In this document: positions 26,401 through 38,400 of the stretch, in pieces | How positions within the stretch are numbered: position 1 is the first letter of the stretch | How the letters are laid out: every line of letters begins with the position of its first letter | Assembly: GCA_009741485.1 (NCBI GenBank) | Contig: CM019227.1 | Coordinates: 18,456,096 to 18,520,095 of the forward strand | Length of the DNA stretch: 64,000 nt | Direction of reading: 5' to 3' | Origin: Malurus cyaneus samueli | Taxonomy: Eukaryota; Chordata; Aves; Passeriformes; Maluridae | Notes under the pieces: generated by a model | What the model saw: the letters and a program-made list of their open reading frames with translations, nothing else | Database searches by the model: none | Told to the model about the DNA's origin: nothing | Translations under genes and position numbers: made by a program

Positions 26401-29400
26401 AGTAACCCTGCTTCAAACCCTGCTTCACATGTCCCTGTCTGCTCCTGCTGCACCGACAGCCCCAGCACTCACCCCGGTGTTGAGCTTGATGCTGGAGCAG
26501 TCCTCGGTGATGAGCGCCCCGCTGTCGTCCGTCATGTCCGTCATGCCGCTCAGGCTGCTGGAGTCATCCATGGCCCAGTCGTTGGAGCGCCGCTCGTGCT
26601 GGTACTGCAGAGCGGGCAGCTGGATGGCCTGGATGTCCATGCTGGAGTCCACCAGCTTCCCAACCCTGTGCCAGGGGGAAACGGATGATGAAACATGGGC
26701 CCAGGTGGGATACAGCTGCTCTGAGCTGGGGAAGCCAAATGCAAGGGACCAAGTCCACTGGGTGCCCTGGAGAGCTGTGCTGGACATCACCAAAGGACAC
26801 TGGTCACCCCTCCACCTACCTGAGGAACACCTCCTCCATGGTGGTGACTGAGGCACCGTAGCTGGCAATGCCCAGCTCCTCGTGCCTCTGCTCCAGCTCC
26901 GTGAACAGCGCCTCAAACCTGAGTGGAGAAAAGGACATGTCACACATCAGCATTTATGGGAGGAGGCACTCAGGGGCAAAGACCCTCTGGGCATCAGTCC
27001 TGAGCCAGCCCCATGGCTGCCTGTGGCACTGAGCACACCCCTGTCCCCAAGGGCTGACTTTGGGCTCCACTAGCTGTTTGTTCTTACCTCAGCTATCCCA
27101 GAATAATGGAAACATAGAAGATTTGAGATTGGAATGGACTTTACTGACCATCCCATCCCCAGCCATGGGCAGGGACACCTTCCACTATCCCAGGCTGCTC
27201 CAAGCCCCGTCTAACCTGGCCTTGGACACTTCCAGGGATCCAGGGGCAGCCACAGCTTCTATGGGCACCCTGTGCCAGGGCGTGCCCACCCTCCCAGGGA
27301 ACAATTACTTCCCAATATCCCCCCCCATCCCTGGCCTGTGGAAGGGGGAAGCCATTCCCTTCTTGTCCTGTCACTTCATGCCCTTGTCCCAAGTCCCTCT
27401 CCAGCTTTCCTGGAGCCCCTCTAGACACTGGAAGGGGCTCTGAGGTCTCCCTGGAGCCTTCTGTTCTTCAGGTGAACACCCCCAGCTCTCCCAGCCTGGC
27501 TCCAGAGCAGAGGGGCTTCTGCTCTCAGAGCATCCCGGTGGCCTCCTTGTTCCAGGAGTTCCACATTCTCATGTTGGTGCCTCCAGACCTGGAGGTAGCG
27601 CTGCTGAAGGGCTCTCACAAGAACAGAGCTGATGGGGACAATCAGCTTCCCCAACCTGCTGGGTCCATAAATTTGATTTCAGAGCCAGGACATGCTGCCA
27701 CATTTGTGTCACCCTCAGCACCACAGAAGGAGCTGATTCCCATTTTCCATGACCAGCACGGACGTGGAAAGCAGCTCCCCTTTCCAGCAGGTCTGTGAAA
27801 CAGTGTGTGAAAGCAGGGAGGGGCAGCAGGGGACAATGCCATTACCTGTGTGTGCTCTCCTTGGGCAGGATGAAGGACAGCTCTGCCCCAGCGTTGCTCT
27901 CCATGGTGGCATTGGGCACGTACTGGCAGATGAGGCGGGAGATCTCGCCCAGGTTGCAGTAGGGCTCCTTCACCATCACCATATGATATCCTGCCCCTGG
28001 GGGGAGCCATGAAGGAAGGGAGAGGAGGGTCAATGCCAGCCCAGCCTGGCCTGACGAGGGGGTTGGAGCACAGAGAGATGCACACAATGATAGAGCCGGT
28101 GGGGGGATGGACCTCAGGAGAGGCAGAACAGCAGGATGGGGAGCAACCAGCCATCACACAAAGAGCAGTGGATCCCCTCCCTGCTCTCTATGCCCCTCCT
28201 GCTCATCCCTGGCCAGGAGAAGACATGGAGCACAGCCTCTGCTGCTCCCGTACCGTATTTGCGCTTGAGGAAGAGTGAGGAGCCACAGCACTGCAGCTCG
28301 CCCTTGGCCATGATGGCTATGCGGTCCCCCAGCAGGTCTGCCTCGTCCATGAAGTGAGTGGTCAGCAGGATGGTTCTGTTGCTTCTCTGCTGCTGCAGGA
28401 GATCCCATGTGGCCCTGCGAGAAGCTGGGTCCATCCCTGATGTCGGCTCATCCAGCATCACCACCTGCACACAGGAGAGGGGTGCCAGTCAGACAGGGCT
28501 GGCACAGGCCCAGCAGCACAGGAGGGGACAACCTCAGGACCCAGGTGGAGTCTTGGCCTCACTGCATGACCTTGGCCCCACGGAATGACCTGGGTAGCAG
28601 CTACCACACAGCAGAGCCTCAGGGCATGATGGCCCTCAGAGCTATCCCTTTGTGGGGGTGCTCCTGCCCATATCCCACTGTCTCTGCTTCTCCCACTGGC
28701 TCCCCATGGCTGAGGAACAGCCTCAGAGCCACCCCAAGGTTCAAGGTGAGCCCACCAAAGACACCTGCCTTGGAGTCCCCGATGAGGGCGATGCCGATGG
28801 ACAGCTTGCGCTTCATGCCCCCGGACAGAGCCTTGGTCAGTGAGTGGCGCTTGTCCTCCAGGTTGAGGATCCTCAGGATGTGGTCGATCTCCTCAGGACA
28901 CTTGGAGGGTGGGTATCCCTTCAGCTGCCAGACAGGGCAAAGGGAGGGATGAGCACACCTGTAGGGCTGTCAAACGCACCACTCCCTGCTCTACACCCAG
29001 GCAGGAAAGTGGGGAAGCAGAGATGGGCTCCTGCCCATCCCTGCAGGAGCTGGCACAGCTGGCAGGGGCATTACTGTGGAGCTGTGCTGTCTGTGACCCT
29101 CACTGCTCCACCAGGCAAGCAGAAAGCTCCTGCCTGCAGGTGAAGTGGGAAGAGGATGCAAGGGCTGTTTTGCTTATCGTGGAATCATGGAATGGTTCAG
29201 GTTGGAAGGGATCTTTCAGATCATCCAGTCCAATCACCCCCAGCCATGGGCAGGGACACTATGCCAGGTTGTTCCAAGCCCTGTCCAACCTGACATGAAA
29301 GACTTCCAGGGATCCAGGGGCAGCCACAGCTTCTCTGGGCACACTATGCCAGGGCCTAACCACCCTCACAGGGAACAATTTCTTCTGTATATCCCATCTA

Positions 29401-32400
29401 ACCCTGCCCTCTGGCAGTGTGAAACCATTCCCCAGTGTCCTGTCATTCCAGAACCTTGTCCAAAATCCTTCTCCTGGAGCATCTTTAGTCACTAAGGAGA
29501 AGAGGCTCTGAGGTCTCCCTGGAGTCTTCTCTTCTTCAAGTGAACCCTCTGCTCAAGCCAGGTTCCAGAGCAGAGGTGTTCCACCCTCTGATCATTTTTT
29601 GTCCCACTTTTGACCTCACCCCATTTCCCCACCCTCAGGAGCCTGGGTGCCTCCCCAGGGCTGCCCCCGTGCCAGGCTCACCCCTGCATAGAAGTGCAGG
29701 TGCTCCTCCACTGTCATGTTGTCGAAGAGGACGTCGTGCTGGGGACACAGGCCGAGGCTGCGGCGGATCAGGACCATGTCCTGGGAGATCTCGTAACCGT
29801 TGATGTAGGCCTGCCCGCCCGTCGGGGAGTGCAGCCCTGTGGGGAGGGGACACAGCAGCCCAGGGTGACCCCAGTGGCAAAGGGCCAGAGGAAAGGTGGA
29901 GGGTCCTGCTGAGCATTCCCCCCCCAGCTTTATGCCAAAACTCAGAGCAAGTCTGTCTCCTGCTCAGGCTGGGGCACCAGAGTTTTCTCCCACCACAGGG
30001 TGGGCTGCAGGGCCCCCACGGATGGGAACTGGGAACAGGCAGGTCAAACATGGTTTTGAGCTGTGTAGAGGATCAGACAAGGCCAGGGCACAACTCCAGG
30101 AATGTCCCGTGAACCCCCTGAGATGCCAAGAGCAGCTCAGAGCAACAGAGAACAGAAAGGACCATCAAAGGTCACCGTGTCCATCGTGCCAAAATGAGTA
30201 TCGTGGAGCTCAGCAGCTCAGGAATGATGAACACCAGCTCCACCTTATCTGCCTTATCACGGCAAAGCCTCCAGAGAGCAATCCCACAGCAGGCAGGCCC
30301 AGTCTCAGGGCTCTCCAGCACAAAGTCTGGCTGTCATTTCACACACTGGCTGGTCCCACTCTTGTGGACGGCTGAGCAGGGACCCACCCCATGCTTCTGC
30401 CTCCATCCCCCTCTCAACACCCCAGCACCCCTGGCCAATAGCTCAGCAAACTCAAGGTGATCCAAGGAAGATCAAAAACCCCTCCCTGCCCTCAGAGATG
30501 GGATCTGGCTCTTCTTTGAGGGTCAAGCCATCAGCCCTTCCCTGCCACACAGCAGCTCCACAGCAGGATGCTCCTACCTGTGAGCATGGACAGAGTGGTG
30601 GTCTTGCCAGCACCATTGTGTCCCAACAGGACAGTGATCTGTCCTTCGTACATGTTCACTGTCAGGTTCTTCACAGCCTCTTTTGTCTTGTTTCCCACCT
30701 TGAAGACCTGTGGAGATCATGTCCACGAGTTGGTGCTGCACTGCAGGCAAATGCCTTGGCAGGCAAAGCCCGGGTGCTCACAGGGGGTTGGCAGTAGACA
30801 ACGGGTCTAATTCAGGTTAAATTCAGATGTCAACAAGTTAAATACAGATGTCACTGCACCTCTACATACCCAGCATTCCACCCCACCACCAAGTGCAGCC
30901 AGCTCTGGGGAAGAGCCATGCCCGGCCCTACGGCAGCACAAGGACACAGAAGCTGCCTGCAGGCTACAGGTTTTACAAAACCAGCATTACAGTGGGTTTG
31001 TGCCCTGCTGGGCACACCGTACCTTGGAAAGATGCTTTATTTTGATGCCTGATACCAGGTCAGCAGGTTCCTCCTCAATGTACTGACTCTTCAGGGCTTT
31101 CTCAGGGTCCTCCTCTTCCTCTTTCTCTTTCCCCACAACAGTCCTGGGCCGCCTGCACCAGTATGAGGGCTGATGGACAATGGGAAAGACAGAAATCAGG
31201 CACAGGCAGTGCCCATCTCTTCTTCCCAGCCTTGGCCACCGATCTCCTCTCACAGACACCTCCCAAGGATCTCCCAGACCATTCTGCTTGGCCTGGGAAT
31301 TGTCAACCAGCACATCTTCAGCAGGCAGGGCTGACATGATGGAACAGCTCCTCTTGCCCTCCTGCTTTCCCCCCTTCTCCCCCTTACAGCAGCACAGCCT
31401 GTGGTTACACAGCAGCTCTTCCCCATCTTCATCTCCACAAAAAAAAAATTTTGCTGAGAAGTAAAATTGCCCAGGCAGAAGCACCCTGCCCAGGAAAGGC
31501 CATAGATTACCACCCCCTCCAAAACCCCCGACACACACTAAATACAGCCTGGGGTCCAGCTGCTGCAGTTACACCCCCTTTATTTTGACCTGGTTCTCTA
31601 GGATTGAAATGAAGTGTTTGTGACCTGAAATCCCTGTGGGAATAACAATTCAACAACTCTTGGATGCAAAATCAGCTTTTGTCAATGGCTGCATGTCTGC
31701 TTCCCTGGTCTTGTTGCAAGAGGGAGTGGAATGTTGGACTGAAACCACTCAGGGATGAGGAATTTGAAAGGCAGAAGGAAAAGCCACTCTATCAAACAAC
31801 AAAGGATTCATCTCCACTATCCAGACTCTCTGCATGCCCCCTCTGCAGCCATGGAGCCGCAGTGTCCACAGCAGCTGCAGCTGCAGAGGGTGATGCCAAG
31901 TGTTTGGCTTGGCAGAGCGAGGGCGGCTCAGCTGATGGGACGACAGTTGTCACCATCCCCTGGCACAAGGGGGGCTGGCAGTGGGACACAGGTCACCCAC
32001 GCCTGCCTGGATGGTGGCGCTCAGGGGGTGTCAGATGACTGGATCTGGTTGCTGACACCTGGGGCTTTTCTCCAATGTCTTTGCTTGGGCGTGGAGACAT
32101 TTAACACCCCGCCTGCCAGGAAGTGCTGGGAGAGAGATTAAAAGCCAAGACGACCTTGATCCGCAGTGAAAACCTCCAGCTGCATCCGTCTTTAGTGAGG
32201 ACATGTTGAAGCTCTGTGATTTTGGAGGCCAGATGGTGCCACCCTTGCCCCTCAGACTGGCCTGCTGCATGGCACAGAGGCGGTGAGTGTCCCGAGTGAC
32301 GCCCCCTGAGCCCAGGGAAGGGCTGTAAGCAGTGCTCACCGTGAGAAAGAAGTACCAGGGCTGCGGCACACCGTACTCCCCGGGGAACACGGCCTCCACG

Positions 32401-35400
32401 TACCAGGCCACCACGCCGTAGAGCACCGAGTCCAGGAGCAGCATCCCCAGCACCTGGGCCAAGGTGAAGTTGTCATCCACGCTGACAGGCTTCATGAGGT
32501 CACTCCACTGGATGCCAGTCCCTGCAAGGCACATGGGGCACTGCTACTCTGCATCCCTGGGAGGACCATCTTCTCCAGGACCAGCAGAGAGCAGCCCCTC
32601 TGCCCAGTCACTGCTCTGTAACCAGGAGCACCTGCACAGCTCTACAGTCCCTCTACAGATGGAGGGAAAAGAGGTGCTGATACTTCAAGGCTCCCCAACC
32701 CACCATGCTCCTTCCATCCCATTCTCTGCCACTGCCTTGGAAGAAACAATCCCTTCTCCAGCATCACCCCTCTGCCACCACAGCCACCAATCTACTGCCA
32801 GCACTTTGTAAAAGCATAGCTCTGCTGGAACCAACAGCAGACTCGTTTTAATTAAAGAAATTAATGATATGCATAGATATATATAGATATACATAGAAAG
32901 AGGAAATGCAATGGTTTCCATCTGTCAGAATAGAATTCCTTTGGTAATTAAAGTGAGGATGGCATTTTGCATAGCCCAGGGGCACGGGCATGGGTTCAGA
33001 GAGGCAAGAGCCCTGGTCTGGAAGCAAACAGTTCCACATATGAGCAAGAAAGTGAGCTTCTCCTGGATGTCTTTCCACCAAGCCAGTCTCACCTCACCAC
33101 AAAATCAGGCTGACAGGGAGGGGATGCTGCTCTCGCCAGCAACAGACGGCACTGCTCACCTTTCCCCTCAAACATGCCGATGAGTTGCGCCCCCATGGCC
33201 ATGGCCACGTTGGAGATGAGGCAGGATGCCAGCTTCTGACTGTGGGACATCAGGTCATAGCGGGGCGAGATGAAGAAGTAGGGGATGTAGGATAAGAAGT
33301 AGAGGAAGCCGCCAGCGGCAGCTGCAACATTTGCTGCCAGCAAGGGAAAAGAGGGAGGGAAAATGTCATGGTGATGCCACTCAGCGTTCCTCAGCAGGGA
33401 CATTCCAGACTTGTGCATGAAGTGTGGTTATGTGGGGCAGGACAAGGACATGCCCATGGCCCACAGCAAGGCAGGAGCCTGACCCTAACCCCACAGAAGC
33501 CCCCTGCCCATCCCAGAGCAGAGTCTAAGGTGGCCAAGCCAGATGAGGCTCCAAGACATGAGCTGGTCATCATCCCATGGAATGGTCCGGGTTGGAAAGG
33601 ACCTTAAAGCTCATGTTGTCCCACCCCCTGCCATGGGCAGGGACACCTCCCACTATCCCAGGCTGCTCCAAGCCCCATTCAAGCTGGCCTTGGGCACTTC
33701 CAGAGATCCAGGGACAGCCACACCTTTTCGGGGCAACCTGGGCCAGGGCCTCCCCATCCTCACAGGGAACAATCCCTTCCCAGTATCCCATCTAACCCTG
33801 CCCTCTGGCAGTGGGAAGCTGTCCCCCGCTTGTGTTGTTCCTCCAGCCTTGTCCCAAGTTCCTCTTCAGCTCTCCTGGAGCCACTTTAGGCCCTGGAAGG
33901 GATATCTGAGGTTTCCCTGGAGCCTCTTCTTCTCCAAGTTGAACACTCACAGCTCTTCCAACCTGGCTCCAGAGCACAGGGGCTTCAGCCCTTGGTCCTG
34001 CTCAGATTTGGGAAGCAACAGTACCCACATCCCTTTCCACACAGAGGGGAAAATGCAGCCAAAAATGGGAAGACATGTTCTCTCTACATGTCAAAGTTGT
34101 GACACAAGGGGGCAGTGGGGGAGACTCACCTCGTGAGAAGAAGGTGCTCACCATGAAGTTGAAGGAGATGGTGGAGATGGAGAAGATGGCGAGGAAGGTG
34201 AACACCAGCGTAGGGTCACTGTTGGTGAGCACCGCTCCCTGTTCGCTCACCTGCCAGGAAAGCCTTGTGACTCCCAGGGCTGCTGGAGCCAGCTGTGCCT
34301 TTAGCAGCACAGCTGACCTGATGTTCTCCAGGGGATGGAGACAATTGAAATGGGTGTGAACACCCAGAAACCCCCAGACCACTCCAGAAGGAGGAAATAC
34401 GGAATGTCCTGTGTGATAGGGTGTCTCAGGGGCAGGGGACACCCTGGCCAGCACCCAGGAAGCCTCCTCCTGGTTCCCATGGTGTGGGCACATGCAGAGG
34501 GGAAAGCTCGAGGTCCTCCAGAGACTGTGGGAGCAGGGTGGTCCTGCTCTGAATGGAGCGTCCACAGGGAGTCCCCCCTGTCATGAATACAGCTGTGCAG
34601 CAGCACTGCCCACCTCGAGGCAGGAAACACAAACTGCAGCCTTTGGAGGAGCCCTAGGACACCGGGACAGTCCCACAGCAGAGCAGCCCTGTCACCTGTC
34701 TGTGCCCTGCCAGCACAGAGCTCATGGCCTGGGGACAGACACTCACCTTGACACAGAAGAGCACAGTGACGAAGAACACGGACACCAGGAGGAAGAGGAA
34801 GAACATGAGGAACCAGGCGCTCCAGTGCAACCAGTTGCTGAGGCCCATCATGTGCATGTATTCCTGTGGGAGGTCACAGCATCACCCAGGGCTGCACCCA
34901 CACTCCCTCAGCATGGCCAGGGCAAGGCGGAGGTGGCTTTGCCCCATGGCACAAGTAAAGAGGTGGCAGCCCCAGGTGCTATCAGAGTGGTGGTCCTGCA
35001 CAGCCACCAGCATGGCATGGTGTCCCCCACCTCCCCAAACAAGGGCTGCTACCACTGCAGGAGTCCCCGAAAGGCCAAGCTGAGCCCAAACTGGCCAGGA
35101 TGGCAGTGGTGCCACCGGGGCCACGCAGCACAGGGCAGAACACCCAGCACTTGAGGGAAGCCAAGCCGCTGTCGTAACCACGCGGCCGTGCTCCAGCCAC
35201 CCCCACAGCACATGCACAACAGCTCTCTACACTCAAAAGGCAAAAATCTTCCTTCCCACAGGCTGAACTCTAGAATCCACAAATTCTGGATCCCACACGT
35301 GTTGCCCTCTCTCCCAGTCCAGGAGAAACACCACCCCTCTGGTCCAACACCCCAGGCTGCACAGCAAGGAGAGCCCAGCCTCATCCCAGCAGAAGGATTA

Positions 35401-38400
35401 GCAACATTCCTCCCCGGGCCTCGCTAATCCACTGCCATCCCCACCTCCTGCTCACTGGCTCTACACCCAACAGTGACTTTGTTCCTAATTTAAAGACATC
35501 ATGCTTTGGGAAATGCTGCAGAGGGAGGGGAGCACATGCCAGCACTCACCTTCAGCTTCTTCTCCTTCTCGTGGACGACAGCGCGGACGATGTTGAGCGA
35601 GGTGTAGGTGAAGCTGAGCATGAGCAGCAGTGGCAGCTGGTTCTGGATGGCCAGCAGGAAGAGGTCGTTGACATAGGCTGGGAAGGGGAAGCGCTGCACC
35701 ACCACTGTGATGTTCTCCAGCAGGCTGGCAGAGCTGGCACCAGCGTGGTACTGCATGATGGCCCTGTCCACCGCGTGCTGCACCGCCAGGAATCCTTCCC
35801 GGAGATACCCTGCATGACAACAACACGGGGAATGGAGACAGGTCTGGGGTTTGGAGGGACAAACAGCCTTTGTGGGAAGGATTGCATGGGAAGAGGAACA
35901 GGGACTAAAACTGGAGCATAACGAAAAGCAAAATCAGCATCACTGTGACACAGGAAGCTGGGGAAGGATTGATACTGCAGCAAATTCACAGAATCACCAC
36001 CTTGGGTTGGATGGGACCTTGAAGCTCATCTTGCTCCACATCCTGCCATGGGCAGGGACACCTTCCACTAGACCAAAATCACTATCTCCCATAACCATCA
36101 TTTAGAAAGAGCTGCCAGGAAAACTCCACTCATGGTTGCTATCCTGCAGCATGGCTGTGACTCTGTAATGGGGAGATTCTCCATCACCAGCAACCACCAC
36201 AAGTCACTGGGCTTGCGTTCGGTCCCTTTTTCTTGTTGAACCAAAAGAGTATATGATACTACACAGGTTGAAGTGAGAAAAGGTATATCCTGTGACTTGC
36301 ACGTGTGGCTCAAATTTTTGTGCATTAGAAAAGACAGAAAAAAATTTAATTTCCCAATAGCATCTCCCAAGTGGGAAGGGACCCACAAGGATCATGAATG
36401 CAACTCCCAGCCCTGCACAGACACCCCAACAACCCCACCCAGTGCCTGAGAGTGTTACCTAAGTGCTCCTGGAGCTCTAGCAGCCTTGGGGAGCCTGTTC
36501 ACAGAGCCTGACTACCCACAGGAAGAAAAACCTTTTCCTCATATCCAACCTAAACCTCCCTTGACACAGCTTTACATAACAAAATAAATTTAAAATAGCT
36601 TATTTTTAAGTGGAATTGCTGCCAACTGTTACCTGAACAAGAACTTAAATTATCTTACAAAACCCCAAATGAACATTTTGGAAGTCAGTCATTAAAATGA
36701 CCTACAGAGAGAGAAGATAAAAGTGGGAATATGAGATTGGGAACTATGTTTGATATTTACTGAGCAAACACTCTGGTGCTATTTACCCACTGCGAGCAAA
36801 ACCCGTTCGCCCACTTCTTTACCCTCACTCTCCCTGGACATTGCAGGGAGATGTACAGAGGGAGAAATCCCACTGAAGGAAATACTCCCTTTGCCACCAC
36901 TGAAGTTCCCAAAATCCAGTCCTAGGGCAGCTCCAGCTCCAGCAATGTCTCTGCTGGCTCCTGCTCTATCAGTGGTTTGGCTGCCCTTAAACACCTCAAA
37001 CCACAGAACTGCTCTATTTACTTTTCAAGTACTTAAGCAGTGCAATAAACACTGGGCAGTTTGGATCATGAAATAAAATTTCCATTAGAAATGGAAATGG
37101 GGAAAAAAATTAAATTTTAAAATAATTCATGCCCATTAAAATTTATTCTTATCCAACCCTGCTCAGCAGAAGTGCCCAGAGGCCAAGCAGTGTCTGTGAA
37201 GTCACAGGATAAAATTTAAATAAAGGATATCTATAATGAATATAAGAAAAATATAAATATAGTTAAATTATATGTAAATAAAACAATAATTCATAAAACA
37301 TGAATAAATCAAAAAATATTAATATGGTATTTAATTAATATTGATAATTAAATATGAATTTTAAATTGTGCAAATAATTATTTGTTTATATATGCATAAA
37401 ACTGAATATAAACATCTATACAAATATAATAACAATTTAACTATTTATATATTCATAAAGATTTAGATGTACATTAAAATTTTAATAGCTACATAAATAT
37501 TTATTACTTGCTTGTATTTATATAAAAACTGCCTTTTATATAAATAAAATGTAATAGTTTGCCTTATACATATATACATCTAATACTGGTATAAATATAA
37601 ATCAATATTTCATTATAATTAATTGAATTTAATCTTTTTTTTTTTAATGAACCTATTTCTTTCAAAGCCCAGATCCTACCAGGTGATATAGGAAGGTGAC
37701 CCCATGCCCTCAGCCATGCTCACCAGGCGTCCCCCCATCGGCGAATTTGGCCTCGCGGGGCCCGGGCAGTTGGAAGAGCGGGAAGAGGTAACTGGTGTGC
37801 CAGTCCCGGTCCAGGTTGGGGTTCAGCCCCGTCTGCTCGCTCCGCGGGGCGTTCCGGGGGCTGTACTTGAAGCGCAGCTCATACTCCACCTGGAAGGAGC
37901 ACACGGAGCATTGGGGGTGGGTGGAACAGCCAGCAGTGACACCCGGGTGACACCTGGATGGGGGATGCTGTCCCCAGCAGCCCAGCACCTTCCCATGGCT
38001 CACCTGGAGGGGCAGCGGGGCCGAGCTGTGCGGGAAGTGGTGCCGGAACACGACGGCAGCCAGGACGCTGCCCGAGCGGTTGTCCAGCCTAACGTAGTCC
38101 TCGAAGTCCCGCTCCGAGGCGAAGCCCTGAGCTGTGCAGAGGGAAAATAGGGGCATGCAAGCATGGAGCACCATGGATTGGTGCTCAGCCATCACTGGGA
38201 GCATCGCTTGGTCCAGGACACGAGGCATGTGACATGCCTGCTGTCAGACACCGCTGGAGTTACACAGGATTTTGCCCTGGATCTGGGCATGCAGACATTC
38301 CTCCTGGAGAGCAGGAGTCAGCTTTCCCACAGAAAATCCTAACAGTTTGGAACACCAAGTGCTAAAATTTTCTGTGCCAGAAGATTTCCAAAAATACCCT

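Larger units (their letters stand above)
26473..30707 (-). other. ABCA3: ABCA3 exons for NBD1 and regulatory linker
   Basis: Walker [11 protein letters not shown] is at about residues 567-576, the signature LSGGMKRK near 665-672, and Walker [13 protein letters not shown] at about 686-697. An H-loop [14 protein letters not shown] follows. The exons 27990-26473 encode the linker after NBD1, including [24 protein letters not shown] and [15 protein letters not shown]. All ATPase motifs are intact. Confidence 0.93.

Noticed and set aside
28757..28764. Using the GT four bases downstream as the ABCA3 donor
   Set aside because: It shifts the frame and gives a stop codon within seven codons, while the GC donor restores the conserved Walker B exactly.
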